Source of the DNA: Proteiniphilum saccharofermentans
GTDB lineage: Bacteria; Bacteroidota; Bacteroidia; Bacteroidales; Dysgonomonadaceae
Assembly (NCBI RefSeq): GCF_900095135.1
Contig: NZ_LT605205.1
Span: 2,108,001 to 2,172,000 of the forward strand
Reading direction: 5' to 3'
Length of the DNA: 64,000 nucleotides
In this document: one piece after another, positions 46,630 to 55,454 of the stretch
Numbering within the stretch: the first letter of the stretch is position 1
Layout of the letters: each line of letters begins with the position of its first letter
Translations under genes and position numbers: made by a program
Notes under the pieces: generated by a model
The model's database searches: none
What the model was told of the DNA's origin: nothing
The model's input: the letters and a program-made list of their open reading frames with translations, nothing else

Positions 46630-47664
46630 TCAATTTACCTCATTTTTTCGTTTTCCAAACAAGACTGAAATAACAATGGGTGCTCCAATCAGTGCTGTAA
46701 CCGAGTTGATGGGTAACGCCCCTTCAAAGCCCGGCATGCGCGCCACCAGATTGCAGAAGAGTGCCAATGCGGCTCCGGTAAGCGTGACGGCGGGAACAAG
46801 TACAATATGGTTGGAGGTGTTGAAAAGCGTACGACAAAGGTGCGGAACAGCCAGCCCGAGAAATACGATAGGGCCGCAATAGGCTGTAACTACCGCCGTA
46901 AGTACACAGGAACAGGCGATTACTGTAAATCGTGCACGTTTGACGTTCAGTCCGAGGTTGCGGGCGTAATTATCACCCAGCAGCATCAGGTTGAGCGTTT
47001 TAATGAGCAGGAAAGATAAGGGGATCAATACTGCCATTACAATGACAAATGTGTGTACCTGATTCCCCGAAACTTTAGAGAAACTACCCAATCCCCAGAT
47101 CACATAAGCCCGTACATCTTCATCGTTACTGAAAAATTTCAGTACGCCGATGATTGCTGTGGCAATATAACCGATCATCACCCCCATAATCAACAAAACC
47201 ACGTTGCCCCGTACGCGTTGCGAAATGGCAAGTATAATAGCCATCACAGCCATGGCACCAATGATAGCGCTTATTGTAATGGCTACTTCTCCCATAAGTC
47301 CCATACGGCTCAGCGCCCTGCCGCTGATACTCCCGGAAAGTAATATAATGGTAGCTACCCCCAGACTTGCTCCGGAACTGATACCCAGTTCCGACGGACC
47401 TGCCAACGGATTGCGAAAAACCGTCTGCATCTGTAAACCACTGATCGATAATCCTATACCGGCCACCAATGCCGTAATAGTCTGTGGGAAGCGCGATTTC
47501 CAGACAATATTCTGCCAGATGATCTGCGACTCATCATTTTTCCCCAACAGAATATTCCATATATCGGCAAGCGGGATAGAAATGGTGCCCAACGCCAGGT
47601 TGAGCATCACCAAAACAATGATACTAATGAAAATAAGGGTGAAAAAAAACGTATTACGGTTCAT
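46630..47664 (-). CDS. btuC: Cobalamin/iron-type ABC transporter permease (BtuC-like)
   Basis: The 344-residue inner-membrane permease of the FecCD family has about ten membrane segments. Landmarks include WKSRFPQTITALVAGIGLSISGLQMQTVFRNPLAGPSELGISSGASLGVA near residues 53-102, LGDNYARNLGLNVKRAR near 232-248, and PIVFLGLAVPHLCRTLF near 265-281. It pairs with the ATPase encoded downstream and the binding lipoprotein encoded upstream. Specificity for corrinoids is inferred from the cluster. Confidence 0.92.
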   Translation of the reverse strand: MNRNTFFFTLIFISIIVLVMLNLALGTISIPLADIWNILLGKNDESQIIWQNIVWKSRFPQTITALVAGIGLSISGLQMQTVFRNPLAGPSELGISSGASLGVATIILLSGSISGRALSRMGLMGEVAITISAIIGAMAVMAIILAISQRVRGNVVLLIMGVMIGYIATAIIGVLKFFSNDEDVRAYVIWGLGSFSKVSGNQVHTFVIVMAVLIPLSFLLIKTLNLMLLGDNYARNLGLNVKRARFTVIACSCVLTAVVTAYCGPIVFLGLAVPHLCRTLFNTSNHIVLVPAVTLTGAALALFCNLVARMPGFEGALPINSVTALIGAPIVISVLFGKRKNEVN

Positions 47665-47717
47665 CTGAATGTCTCCGTTTTAATTGCATACATACGAAAC
47701 TTGAGTTATAATCATTC

Positions 47718-48860
47718 CTATTTCAATACTTCATAATAGACTGGCGTATGATCCGGCAGCAATTCTGGATGAAATGCCTTGATAAGGTCGGCCAATACCA
47801 CTTCAGGCTCTACAGGGGTATTTTCGTAGAACGGCTTATTGCGCAGGCTGCAATAGATTATCTGCTTCTCTTTAAAAGCTTTGAAATCGGCATAACGAGG
47901 GTCGGTTTGTTGCAGAGCCCGATAAGTGAACTCTCCGTCAAAACTGTTCACGATCCGCCAGAAGTCGGCATTGGCGCCCTGTGAGTAGACGCTCTCGAAA
48001 TCGACATAAAATCCACCTGACTCATTGTCATTCTGCATGAAATAATCGGCCCCTGCATCTTCGAAAAGGTGCGCCAGATAGCTTTTTCCTCCCACCACAT
48101 ACCAGTTTCCGCCATGCATTTCGCCACTCAATACTTTAGGACGGGATGATGCCGTGGCCACCAAACTCTTGAGTTCGTCATAACGCTTTTCGATTTTATC
48201 GAATTGACGGTTTGCCTGCTCTTCGATGCCCAAAAGCATGGCCGTAAATTTTATCCATTCCGCCTGTCCCAATGGGGAACTTTCTTTGTATCCGAGAAAG
48301 GTGACCAACGGGAAGCCCAGGTTCCTGATGGCATCATATCCCCCTTTTTTGAATGGCGATACAAGAATAATATCCGGATTGATGGCAAGAATTACCTCGT
48401 TATCGAAGTTTCCCTCGATGCCGATACGGCTTGCCTTGTTCTCTTTGAGTTGCTGTTTGATCTTCTCATTAAACAGGAAACGCGTGCTATTGATCCCGAC
48501 AATTTTATCAGTCTGTTCCAACTTAATGAAGTTCGACATTTGCAGTGCCGTCATACATATCACACGTTCCACAGGCGTTTCAATAACAGTGTAATGATCG
48601 GGAATCCCTTCGGGTTTGGTACCCCGGGGCACCAATGCATAATGATAGGTCAAAATGCTTTCATCCAACGGATCCCGCACATCGACAAGGCGGTATGACC
48701 CGAAATCTTTTACGGAAAAACCCCTGGCATATTTGATATGTATGTCGGCAGCACCGGAAGTATCTATACTTTTTGAGCTGTTGTTTTCTTTCTGTGCATT
48801 GCCTTTACATCCGGTAAGGATTAAAAGACAACCAATTAGGATAGAAGTTATTTGTTTCAT
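47718..48860 (-). CDS. btuF: Cobalamin/iron-type ABC transporter substrate-binding lipoprotein (BtuF-like)
   Basis: This 380-residue class III periplasmic binding protein has a lipobox in MKQITSILIGCLLILTGC. The TroA/BtuF core is at about residues 95-340: VERVICMTALQMSNFIKLEQTDKIVGIN, NPDIILVSPF near 165 and KPFYENTPVEPEVVLADLIKAFHPELL at the C terminus, a common block in Bacteroidetes corrinoid binding proteins. The N-terminal 60 residues (HIKYARGFSVKDFGSYRLVDVRDPLD) are an added domain. A longer frame from a TTG at 48887 lies in the tandem repeat and has no signal benefit, so I use the ATG at 48860. Confidence 0.9.
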   Translation of the reverse strand: MKQITSILIGCLLILTGCKGNAQKENNSSKSIDTSGAADIHIKYARGFSVKDFGSYRLVDVRDPLDESILTYHYALVPRGTKPEGIPDHYTVIETPVERVICMTALQMSNFIKLEQTDKIVGINSTRFLFNEKIKQQLKENKASRIGIEGNFDNEVILAINPDIILVSPFKKGGYDAIRNLGFPLVTFLGYKESSPLGQAEWIKFTAMLLGIEEQANRQFDKIEKRYDELKSLVATASSRPKVLSGEMHGGNWYVVGGKSYLAHLFEDAGADYFMQNDNESGGFYVDFESVYSQGANADFWRIVNSFDGEFTYRALQQTDPRYADFKAFKEKQIIYCSLRNKPFYENTPVEPEVVLADLIKAFHPELLPDHTPVYYEVLK

Positions 48861-48876
48861 ATTATTATTGTTTTCA

Positions 48877-48918
48877 ATCTTCCTCAATCTTCCTCAATCT
48901 TTCTCAATCTCCCCGGTC
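48877..48918. repeat. Short tandem repeat upstream of btuF
   Basis: CAATCTTCCT is repeated about three times with a degenerate fourth copy (CAATCTTTCT, CAATCTCCCC), a 10-base period. It separates cbiL from btuF and could vary in copy number by slippage. Confidence 0.7.
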
Positions 48919-48924
48919 TCCCTA

Positions 48925-49644
48925 TCAATCTTTCTTCACAATAAGTAGGGAAAAATAAGGAAATAAACGTTGTATGATTTCATTCCGATTGTTTGTATAA
49001 AACTCTTTTTGGGCAATTCCCACGTTTTCAAAATAATGAAATTGTGCTTCGGAAAGGATCTCCACGGCTTTTTTTATGGTATCTTTCTGTTGTGAAAGTT
49101 TCATCAATACGACAGACTTTCCGGCTTCCACTTCCATCATGATCTCTTCAGCCGATGTGCCGGAAGGAAAAACCGACAACCGTTCATCCTGCTTTACTAC
49201 ATGAATACCTGCCAATGCACCGCATGCAATGAAGGCGGGAACGCCGGCAATATGCTGTACGGCAATATCCATCTCTTCCAGTTTGTCGGAAATATAATGA
49301 ACGGAAGAGTAGAAGCCTGAATCGCCTTCTGCCACAAATGCCACTGACCGTCCTGTTTGATAACATTCGGCAATTTCAGAGGCAATGTCACTGTATACTT
49401 TCTCCGCAAGCGTCCGGTCTTTGCTCATCGGCACTAAAAAGATCCTTATTTTTTGTGTATCGATACCGATCTCATCCAGTATATCTTTTGCCCGTGACAG
49501 GGTCTTCCCGTCCGATTGCGTGGCCGGACAATAAATTATTTCGACTTTCTGCAATGTCCTTAGTGCTTTCAACGTAACCAATTCCGGATCACCGGGGCCC
49601 AAAGAAACACAAACAGGCAAATATTTTTCTACTTTTTCAGGCAT
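48925..49644 (-). CDS. cbiL: Precorrin-2 / cobalt-factor II C20-methyltransferase (CbiL)
   Basis: This SAM-dependent methyltransferase acts at C20 of the corrin precursor. The 239-residue length and tetrapyrrole methylase fold fit. Visible are VSLGPGDPELVTLKALRTLQKVEIIYCP near residues 13-40, FVAEGDSGFYSSVHYISDKL near 103-122, HIAGVPAFIACGALAGIHV near 132-150, and VVLMKLSQQKDTIKKAVEIL near 176. It lies between the btuF gene and the cbiGF fusion, both on the same strand. Confidence 0.93.
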   Translation of the reverse strand: MPEKVEKYLPVCVSLGPGDPELVTLKALRTLQKVEIIYCPATQSDGKTLSRAKDILDEIGIDTQKIRIFLVPMSKDRTLAEKVYSDIASEIAECYQTGRSVAFVAEGDSGFYSSVHYISDKLEEMDIAVQHIAGVPAFIACGALAGIHVVKQDERLSVFPSGTSAEEIMMEVEAGKSVVLMKLSQQKDTIKKAVEILSEAQFHYFENVGIAQKEFYTNNRNEIIQRLFPYFSLLIVKKD

Positions 49645-49705
49645 CTAAATAAAACAGTTTCTACATTCTTAAAAGACTATTCAAAACCTTCTCCACACCT
49701 TCCCA

Positions 49706-51616
49706 CTAACTCCTGAACAGATGCTTAAAGTCATCGGCGTATAACCGTGAAAGTCCGTGGCGGTTATCGATAGCTTCACCTACCACAATCATTGTCGTTA
49801 ACGTGAGGTCGTTATCACGGATAATCTTTGCCAGGTCTTTTAATTCTCCGCGATAGATTCGCTCATCTTTCCAGGTGAGTTTGTAACAGGCTGCTACAGG
49901 GGTGGTAGGAGGATAATGTTCCAGTAACTCTCGTTGTACATCTTCGGCTATGGCAGCGCTCAGAAAAATACACATCGTACTTTGCGAACGGGCAAGCAGG
50001 TGCAACTTCTCCTTTTCGGGCATGGGTGTGCGCCCTTCTCCGCGTGTAAGGATAATGGTTTGTACTTTCTCGGGAATGGTGAATTGCGATTGCAACGCCG
50101 CTGCTGCTGCCTGGAACGATGAAATACCGGGAGTGATGTGATACGACATGCCGTGTGCATCAAACAAGGCCATCTGTTCCTGAATAGCGCCGTAAATGCA
50201 GGGATCACCCGTATGCAAACGCACAATAAGTTTACCCTGATCGTAAAATTCTTTCATTATAGCGAATTGCTCTTCGAGGCTCATCGGAGCCGAACTGCGA
50301 ACTGTCGCTCCTTTCTTTGCATAGTGCGTGAGTTCCACGGGAACAAGGCTTCCGGCATAGAGGATCAGGTCAGCATCTTCCAGGAAATATTTCCCTTTCA
50401 ACGAAATCAATTCGGGATCCCCCGGCCCGGCTCCCACAATTTCAATATGCCCATGGCGCAATACGCTCCGGTTAATGGCCAGTGAAAACGTAAAGTCATT
50501 GCCTTCGCTTAATACACCTTTCTGTTTCTCCAGGATCAACAGCCCCATTTCCGAAGCCTTCAATGCCGATGCTTCTGATACGCTCGGCACGGATGTTACA
50601 CTCACCACTTTGTCTGATGGATTGGGTATATCGATACCCTCTAACTCCGATGCGGTGTAGATATGCAAAGGGGCATTATAACGTCGAGAAAGGTCCTGCA
50701 GTAGTGGTTCATCCTTCTTTAGTTCGATAGAGGAAATACCTGCAATCGCCTCTTTCGCCACATGTTTCTCCGACAGAAAACGATCAATATATTCACCTAT
50801 CCCGGCAGGACTGCATAACTTGCGGCAACCGATCCCCAGCTGCAATACTCTCGGGTGAAAATAAATCACGGGAACAGGAGAATCGGGATATAAGAATGGG
50901 GTGACGGCGATCAATAATTCATATTTTTCCCAGCCAATATTTTCAATGGAATAGAAAATATCAGTATGCTCAGGTTTGTTGCGCTCTAAATAATCGCTAC
51001 CGGCATCTTTTATATCGAGCAGCAATGCTGTCGGTTTCCTGTTGACGAAAGTGGTGAGCGGATGGTTGAAGTTGCCGGCAGTCGTACGTGTTATCCATCC
51101 GAAACGCTGGTCCAACGTATCCAACGCCCACAATCCGGTGTTGTCGCTTTGCGTGGTGATGATCTCTTCTCCGCCTATAATGCGCGCCAAACGTTCGCTA
51201 AAGGTATTGGCGCCGCCTACATGCCCTGATAAAACGGAAATAACGTATTTTCCGCTACTGTCGATATTGATGACTGCCGGATCGGTATGTTTATTCTTTA
51301 TACAGGGTGCAATGCTACGCACACAAATGCCCATTGCCCCGATAAAGACCAGTACATCGACGGTCGGGAACAGTTGTTTTACTCCTTTTGAAAAGGATGA
51401 TATCTGTACGCACCCTTCTATAGGGGACTTTGTGTAGATAACCGTTTCGGGGAACTCCCGCCGGATCAGGCGGGCGATCTCGATAGCGGTTTCGGAAACC
51501 AGTATAACGGCAAGTGTTGCCTGTTCAGGTTTGTCTGTTTCTGATTGTATGCTGGAGTTATTCATCTTTCCATTATGTTTCAGGAGTCTTATGGTTTTGA
51601 ATATTAGTGCTTTCAT
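49706..51616 (-). CDS. cbiGF: Fused CbiG (cobalt-precorrin-5A hydrolase) and CbiF (precorrin-4 C11-methyltransferase)
   Basis: The 636-residue fusion starts with a CbiG domain over residues about 35-365: SPIEGCVQISSFSKGVKQLFPTVDVLVFIGAMGICVRSIAPCIKNK, VSVTSVPSVSEASALKA near 340. CbiF follows at about 385-636: IEIVGAGPGDPELISLKGKYFLEDADLILYAGSLVP, LHTGDPCIYGAIQEQM near 475, YHITPGISSFQAAAAAL near 497. CbiG opens the delta-lactone and releases acetaldehyde; CbiF methylates C11. These are adjacent pathway steps. The start ATG at 51616 abuts the cbiET stop codon; an internal Met 17 codons later is a possible alternative. Confidence 0.93.
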   Translation of the reverse strand: MKALIFKTIRLLKHNGKMNNSSIQSETDKPEQATLAVILVSETAIEIARLIRREFPETVIYTKSPIEGCVQISSFSKGVKQLFPTVDVLVFIGAMGICVRSIAPCIKNKHTDPAVINIDSSGKYVISVLSGHVGGANTFSERLARIIGGEEIITTQSDNTGLWALDTLDQRFGWITRTTAGNFNHPLTTFVNRKPTALLLDIKDAGSDYLERNKPEHTDIFYSIENIGWEKYELLIAVTPFLYPDSPVPVIYFHPRVLQLGIGCRKLCSPAGIGEYIDRFLSEKHVAKEAIAGISSIELKKDEPLLQDLSRRYNAPLHIYTASELEGIDIPNPSDKVVSVTSVPSVSEASALKASEMGLLILEKQKGVLSEGNDFTFSLAINRSVLRHGHIEIVGAGPGDPELISLKGKYFLEDADLILYAGSLVPVELTHYAKKGATVRSSAPMSLEEQFAIMKEFYDQGKLIVRLHTGDPCIYGAIQEQMALFDAHGMSYHITPGISSFQAAAAALQSQFTIPEKVQTIILTRGEGRTPMPEKEKLHLLARSQSTMCIFLSAAIAEDVQRELLEHYPPTTPVAACYKLTWKDERIYRGELKDLAKIIRDNDLTLTTMIVVGEAIDNRHGLSRLYADDFKHLFRS

Positions 51617-52801
51617 CTATTTGGTTGCTTTCATCACATCAATCGGGTTGAAGTCATCCGTTTGGATACGGATCGTTTGCCTCAATTGCAAGTTGTATCT
51701 GTCAATAGCCTTCAGAAATAACTGGCGGCTCTCTTCCGATACGGAGTTGAAAACAATCACACCGTCATCTGCCAACAGATCGCTGGTCTTTTCTATGATT
51801 TCATCCATCTTCCCTCCGTGTCCGCCAATGAAAACTGCGTCGGGACTGGGGTAGGGGGTAATATCGATTTGTGCGAAATCGCCGATGACCGTCTCGATAC
51901 CCGGGGTGCCGAATTTTCTTGCGTTATCATGTATCAACTGTTCTCCTTCGGGACGTTGTTCAAATGCTATGATACGCAGGTGTGGAAATTGCAGTTTCGC
52001 TTCTACCGATACCGAACCGGTACAGAAACCGATGTCCCAGAAAACGTGGCGATCATGCAAATCGAGCATACTGAGCGATAGTAGCCGGATAGGCATTTTG
52101 GTAATCATCCTGGCTCTTCCGTCAAGCAGGTGAAAATCAGATTCCGGAATACCAAACGGCCGTGGACGTATATTGATACGACGCAAAATGAGATTATTGG
52201 GAAATGCGAATGTTTTACCAACTACTTCTTCCAATCTCCAATCCGACACTTTTTCCTTTTCTCCGTTTCCAAGCAGTTCACCTACTGACATCGTATAATT
52301 GTCATACCCATATTCCAGCATTCGTGCAGCGATGGCAGACGGTGTGTGTTCCTTATTATCAGTCAATACCCCGATCTTTTCGTAACCCCGTATCAGCGCC
52401 TCATCGAATTTGTTCCATGAACGTCCTGTAAGTGACACAACGTGCATATTATGATAAGGCATCAGCAGTCGGTGTGCCAACAATTGCAAAGAGTTGAAGA
52501 ACGGGAAAACCTTTACTTCTGCTTCCGGTATCTCACGCAACACCGTGTTGGCAAAGCCATAGAATAAAGGATCACCCGATGCGAAGACCACCACCGACTC
52601 GTGAGAGCGGTATTGTTCGAACACATCGGAGAGAGGTACCGTAATGGGTATCCAACTATGCTCCAAAGGCAAATAGGGCTTGACAATCTCATAATGTCGT
52701 GTCCCACCCGAAAAGAGAGTATGTGATTGTATTACCTGCTGCACTTCGGGTGTAAAGTACTGTTCCCTGTTGTCATCTATGCCTATAATAAAGAAGTTCA
52801 T
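51617..52801 (-). CDS. cbiET: Fused precorrin-6Y/7 C5,15-methyltransferase-decarboxylase (CbiE-CbiT, CobL-like)
   Basis: The 394-residue fusion has an N-terminal CbiE tetrapyrrole methylase (residues 1-205; VVFASGDPLFYGFANTVLREIPEAEVKVFPFFNSLQLLAHRL). The C-terminal CbiT is a class I SAM methyltransferase (about 210-394; WDIGFCTGSVSVEAKLQFP near 246, ETVIGDFAQI near 295, AVFIGGHGGKMDEIIE near 310). The fused form corresponds to CobL: it methylates C5 and C15 and removes the C12 acetate carboxyl. Cysteine in GFCTGS replaces the more common glycine of GAGTGS. It is 11 bases downstream of cbiHC. Confidence 0.94.
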   Translation of the reverse strand: MNFFIIGIDDNREQYFTPEVQQVIQSHTLFSGGTRHYEIVKPYLPLEHSWIPITVPLSDVFEQYRSHESVVVFASGDPLFYGFANTVLREIPEAEVKVFPFFNSLQLLAHRLLMPYHNMHVVSLTGRSWNKFDEALIRGYEKIGVLTDNKEHTPSAIAARMLEYGYDNYTMSVGELLGNGEKEKVSDWRLEEVVGKTFAFPNNLILRRINIRPRPFGIPESDFHLLDGRARMITKMPIRLLSLSMLDLHDRHVFWDIGFCTGSVSVEAKLQFPHLRIIAFEQRPEGEQLIHDNARKFGTPGIETVIGDFAQIDITPYPSPDAVFIGGHGGKMDEIIEKTSDLLADDGVIVFNSVSEESRQLFLKAIDRYNLQLRQTIRIQTDDFNPIDVMKATK

Positions 52802-52812
52802 TTACATACGTC

Positions 52813-54225
52813 TTACATGTCTTTTCCCGGCTTGAGCTGCGCTGCATCATCGAGCGTGAGAATGGAATTTACAAGCGTAGCAGCGAGATTGCTTCCACCT
52901 TTACGCCCCTCCACGATCAGTTTGGGGATATGCCTGAACGGCTTGGTCATATGTTTCGACTCGCGTACATTGACAAAGCCGACCGGTGCGGCAATAATAC
53001 CTGCGGGTTGGGCTTTGTCTTTGCGGATCAATTCGCATAATTCGATAAGCGCAGTCGGTGCATTACCGAAGACGAACAATGCATCGGGATGTTCCGCTAC
53101 AGCCAGCCGGATTCCGGCTTGCGTACGGGTGACTCCCTTCTCTTCCGCCAGTGCTGCCACGCGTGGGTCGTACAGGTAACATTTGGCTTCTATCCCGAGT
53201 CGCTCTAAGGCTCCTTTACGAATTCCGGAAACAACCATGGTTACATCGGAGATTATATACTTGATCTGCCCGTTCCTGCATTGTTTATGCAGTTTTTCCA
53301 CGGCGCTCTCATCGGTATAGAGAATATTCTCCATGTCGAAATCGGCAGTGGTATGGATCGCATGCAGCAACGCCCATTTCTTATCCAACGCAATATCGCG
53401 GTCTTTTAATTCACCGTCGATTGTCCGGAAACTGCGGATCATAATATCCTGTCCTATATTCCTGGCGCCGTTGTCGATATCTTCACGATAGTAACCCCGA
53501 GGAGTGATAAACGTGTTGTCTGCAGAAAAGTAGGATTGTGAGTTGCCGATGATTACCACAGTGAACATATCCACCTCTTCGGGATCAAATTTCTCCAGCG
53601 TGGTGACTTTGATCTCCTGTTCATCACGTCCCGCCTGGCGGACATAACCGACCGGCGTTTCGGGTGAACAGTACTGTAAAAATATCTCCTGCAGACGGTA
53701 CAATTGCCAATACCGCCCCTTGCTTTTAGGGTTGTAAACCGCCGTAACGAAATCGGCTGTTGCAGCCGCTTCTATCCGTTTTTCTATCTTGTCCCAGGGC
53801 GTCATCAGGTCGGAAAGCGAGATCACACAGAAATCATGCCCTACCGGACACCCCAACAAGGCGGCTGCTTTCTGAAATGCACTGATGCCGGGCAGGACTT
53901 CCACTTCCACATCGCTGTTGCGCTCGGTTTTCATCTCATGAACAAGTGGCGCCATGCCGTAGATCCCTGCATCGCCGGAACTGATTACACAAACCGTCTT
54001 GTCCTGCTCCGCATATTCAAAAGCCTGTAAAGCCCGTTCGCGTTCTTTTTTCATGCCCGTATCTATACAGGGCGTTCCAGGTTTGATGATATTCTCAACA
54101 AACCGGAAATAGTATTTATATCCCACAATGACATCCGACACGGCTATCGCATCAAGTACTGCAGGTGTAATATCTTCTTTGCCTCCGGGACCTATACCGG
54201 CAACAAAGATCTTTCCTTTCGACAT
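52813..54225 (-). CDS. cbiHC: Fused precorrin-3B C17-methyltransferase and precorrin-8X methylmutase (CbiH-CbiC)
   Basis: From the ATG at 54225 the product is 470 residues. CbiH fills about 1-245: KIFVAGIGPGGKEDITPAVLDAI, VISSGDAGIYGMAPLVHEM near 80, VLPGISAFQKAAALLGCPVGHDFCVISLSDLMTPW near 108-142. CbiC fills about 265-470: IMIRSFRTIDGEL, the catalytic-type histidine in HAIHTTADFDMENILY near 297, DVTMVVSGI, and IAAPVGFVNVRESK near 430. CbiH contracts the ring and CbiC migrates the C11 methyl. A longer frame from 54375 overlaps cbiK and lacks homology, so it was rejected. Confidence 0.94.
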   Translation of the reverse strand: MSKGKIFVAGIGPGGKEDITPAVLDAIAVSDVIVGYKYYFRFVENIIKPGTPCIDTGMKKERERALQAFEYAEQDKTVCVISSGDAGIYGMAPLVHEMKTERNSDVEVEVLPGISAFQKAAALLGCPVGHDFCVISLSDLMTPWDKIEKRIEAAATADFVTAVYNPKSKGRYWQLYRLQEIFLQYCSPETPVGYVRQAGRDEQEIKVTTLEKFDPEEVDMFTVVIIGNSQSYFSADNTFITPRGYYREDIDNGARNIGQDIMIRSFRTIDGELKDRDIALDKKWALLHAIHTTADFDMENILYTDESAVEKLHKQCRNGQIKYIISDVTMVVSGIRKGALERLGIEAKCYLYDPRVAALAEEKGVTRTQAGIRLAVAEHPDALFVFGNAPTALIELCELIRKDKAQPAGIIAAPVGFVNVRESKHMTKPFRHIPKLIVEGRKGGSNLAATLVNSILTLDDAAQLKPGKDM

Positions 54226-54259
54226 GATTTTACTTATAATGATTGTCAAATTACTTTTT

Positions 54260-55186
54260 TTAGTCCTCTTTTTCTCCCGTTTGACGGTACTTCGCTTTCT
54301 TTTCCATGATGTCCAGTTTGCGGTGGCGGGTTTTGAATTTAAGATGGTTAATAAAAATATCCTGTATCTCAACATTCTCCCCGAGCCCCTGCATCTTTAC
54401 TTCGACGGTATAACCCGCCTTTTCGAGCTCTTCTTTCCAGTCGCCCTCAATGTCGTTTTTGGCATGTTCACCTGCGACAAACATAAACGGCACTAAAACG
54501 ACCTTTTTCAATCCTGACTGTTGCAATTGAGCCAGCATATCGTCATATTCGGGATATCCTTCGATTGTTCCCACGAAGAAGTTCTGATGTCCTTTTGCCT
54601 TCAGCATATAGTCGAGCATCGCATATTGCGCCGTGGTTGAATCGTATGTGCCGTGTCCTACCAGAACGTAAGCGAGATTTTTATCTGCTCCTTTGGTGAT
54701 TGCCGCAATGACTGCTTCATAATCATCCGGATCGTAAAGCAGTGGGTTTCCGACACGCACCTCCTTAAATTGATCTTTTACTTCAGCCGCATTTCTCTCA
54801 AGAGATTCCATCTCTTTCCCGTCGATAATGGTGGAAGACTGGATGAGGATATGGGTATATCCCTCCGATTTGAGTTGTTGAAGCACTTCAAGTGGGTCTG
54901 CCTTTATGATGCTTCTGTCACCCAAACGCTTTATCACAATCCGGGAAGTATAGGCTTCACGGACTTCCAGATCCGGGAACTGTTGTTTTACGCGGTCGTT
55001 TAGTACATCAATTGTCAATGCGCGTGTATCGTCGTGTGTGGTACCGAAATGCACCATCAGAATAGCAGCTTTGTCACCGATCTGCATTGAGCCGAAGAAA
55101 TCGGAATGTTCATAATTCCCGCCGCCATGGGCTAATAAACCGAACGTAGTCAGTAGCATAAAGAAAGAAGTGAAAATCGTTTTCAT
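54260..55186 (-). CDS. cbiK: Sirohydrochlorin cobaltochelatase (CbiK), with signal peptide
   Basis: CbiK inserts Co2+ into sirohydrochlorin, the entry step of the oxygen-independent route. The 308-residue protein has the chelatase repeats: ILMVHFGTTHDDTRALTIDV near residues 43-62 (His-47) and AYVLVGHGTYDSTTAQYAMLDYML near 171-194 (His about 177). FMFVAGEHAKNDIEGDWKEEL near 236-256 holds another metal-type histidine. The N terminus (TIFTSFFMLLTTFGLLAHGG) is a signal-like segment absent from the cytoplasmic Salmonella enzyme, so export or membrane tethering is predicted. It lies 12 bases after the receptor remnant and 34 bases before the cbiHC ATG. Confidence 0.93.
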   Translation of the reverse strand: MKTIFTSFFMLLTTFGLLAHGGGNYEHSDFFGSMQIGDKAAILMVHFGTTHDDTRALTIDVLNDRVKQQFPDLEVREAYTSRIVIKRLGDRSIIKADPLEVLQQLKSEGYTHILIQSSTIIDGKEMESLERNAAEVKDQFKEVRVGNPLLYDPDDYEAVIAAITKGADKNLAYVLVGHGTYDSTTAQYAMLDYMLKAKGHQNFFVGTIEGYPEYDDMLAQLQQSGLKKVVLVPFMFVAGEHAKNDIEGDWKEELEKAGYTVEVKMQGLGENVEIQDIFINHLKFKTRHRKLDIMEKKAKYRQTGEKED

Positions 55187-55198
55187 ATTATCATTGAT

Positions 55199-55357
55199 TT
55201 ATTTTGAAAAGTTGATTGCAAGACTCATATATACCGTTCGTCCCGGAGAGAGGATTGCATAATTCACACCATAGGCGCTATCCTGTGCCACAACAGCATT
55301 CGAAGCCAGCATACCCAATACAAGCAGCATAACTGACGTACGCTTTACATACTTCAT
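55199..55357 (-). pseudogene. btuB: Remnant of a TonB-dependent (BtuB-like) receptor: signal peptide joined to C-terminal strand
   Basis: A complete 52-codon frame encodes a signal peptide (MKYVKRTSVMLLVLGMLASN, then AVVAQD). It is joined directly to GVNYAILSPGRTVYMSLAIN and FSK, which looks exactly like the last barrel strand of a TonB-dependent receptor. Plug and barrel (about 600 residues) are missing. It is the first frame after the cobalamin riboswitch, where btuB commonly sits. It may be an in-frame deletion product kept as a leader for cbiK. It is too short for standard gene calling. Confidence 0.75.
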
Positions 55358-55454
55358 TTATGATAAATAATAAATTGGTGAATTATTCTTGCGATAGGAA
55401 GAATTCATTCATCCGGTTCTGTATCCAAAAACCCGGGACACTTTCACTTGTGTT

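Noticed and set aside
48877-48918. Possible CRISPR-like array
   Set aside because: The unit is 10 bases with no spacers, so it is a simple tandem repeat.
54226-54375. 50-codon N-terminal extension of CbiHC
   Set aside because: It overlaps the end of cbiK, is lysine-rich and lacks homology. The CbiH fold begins right at the ATG at 54225.
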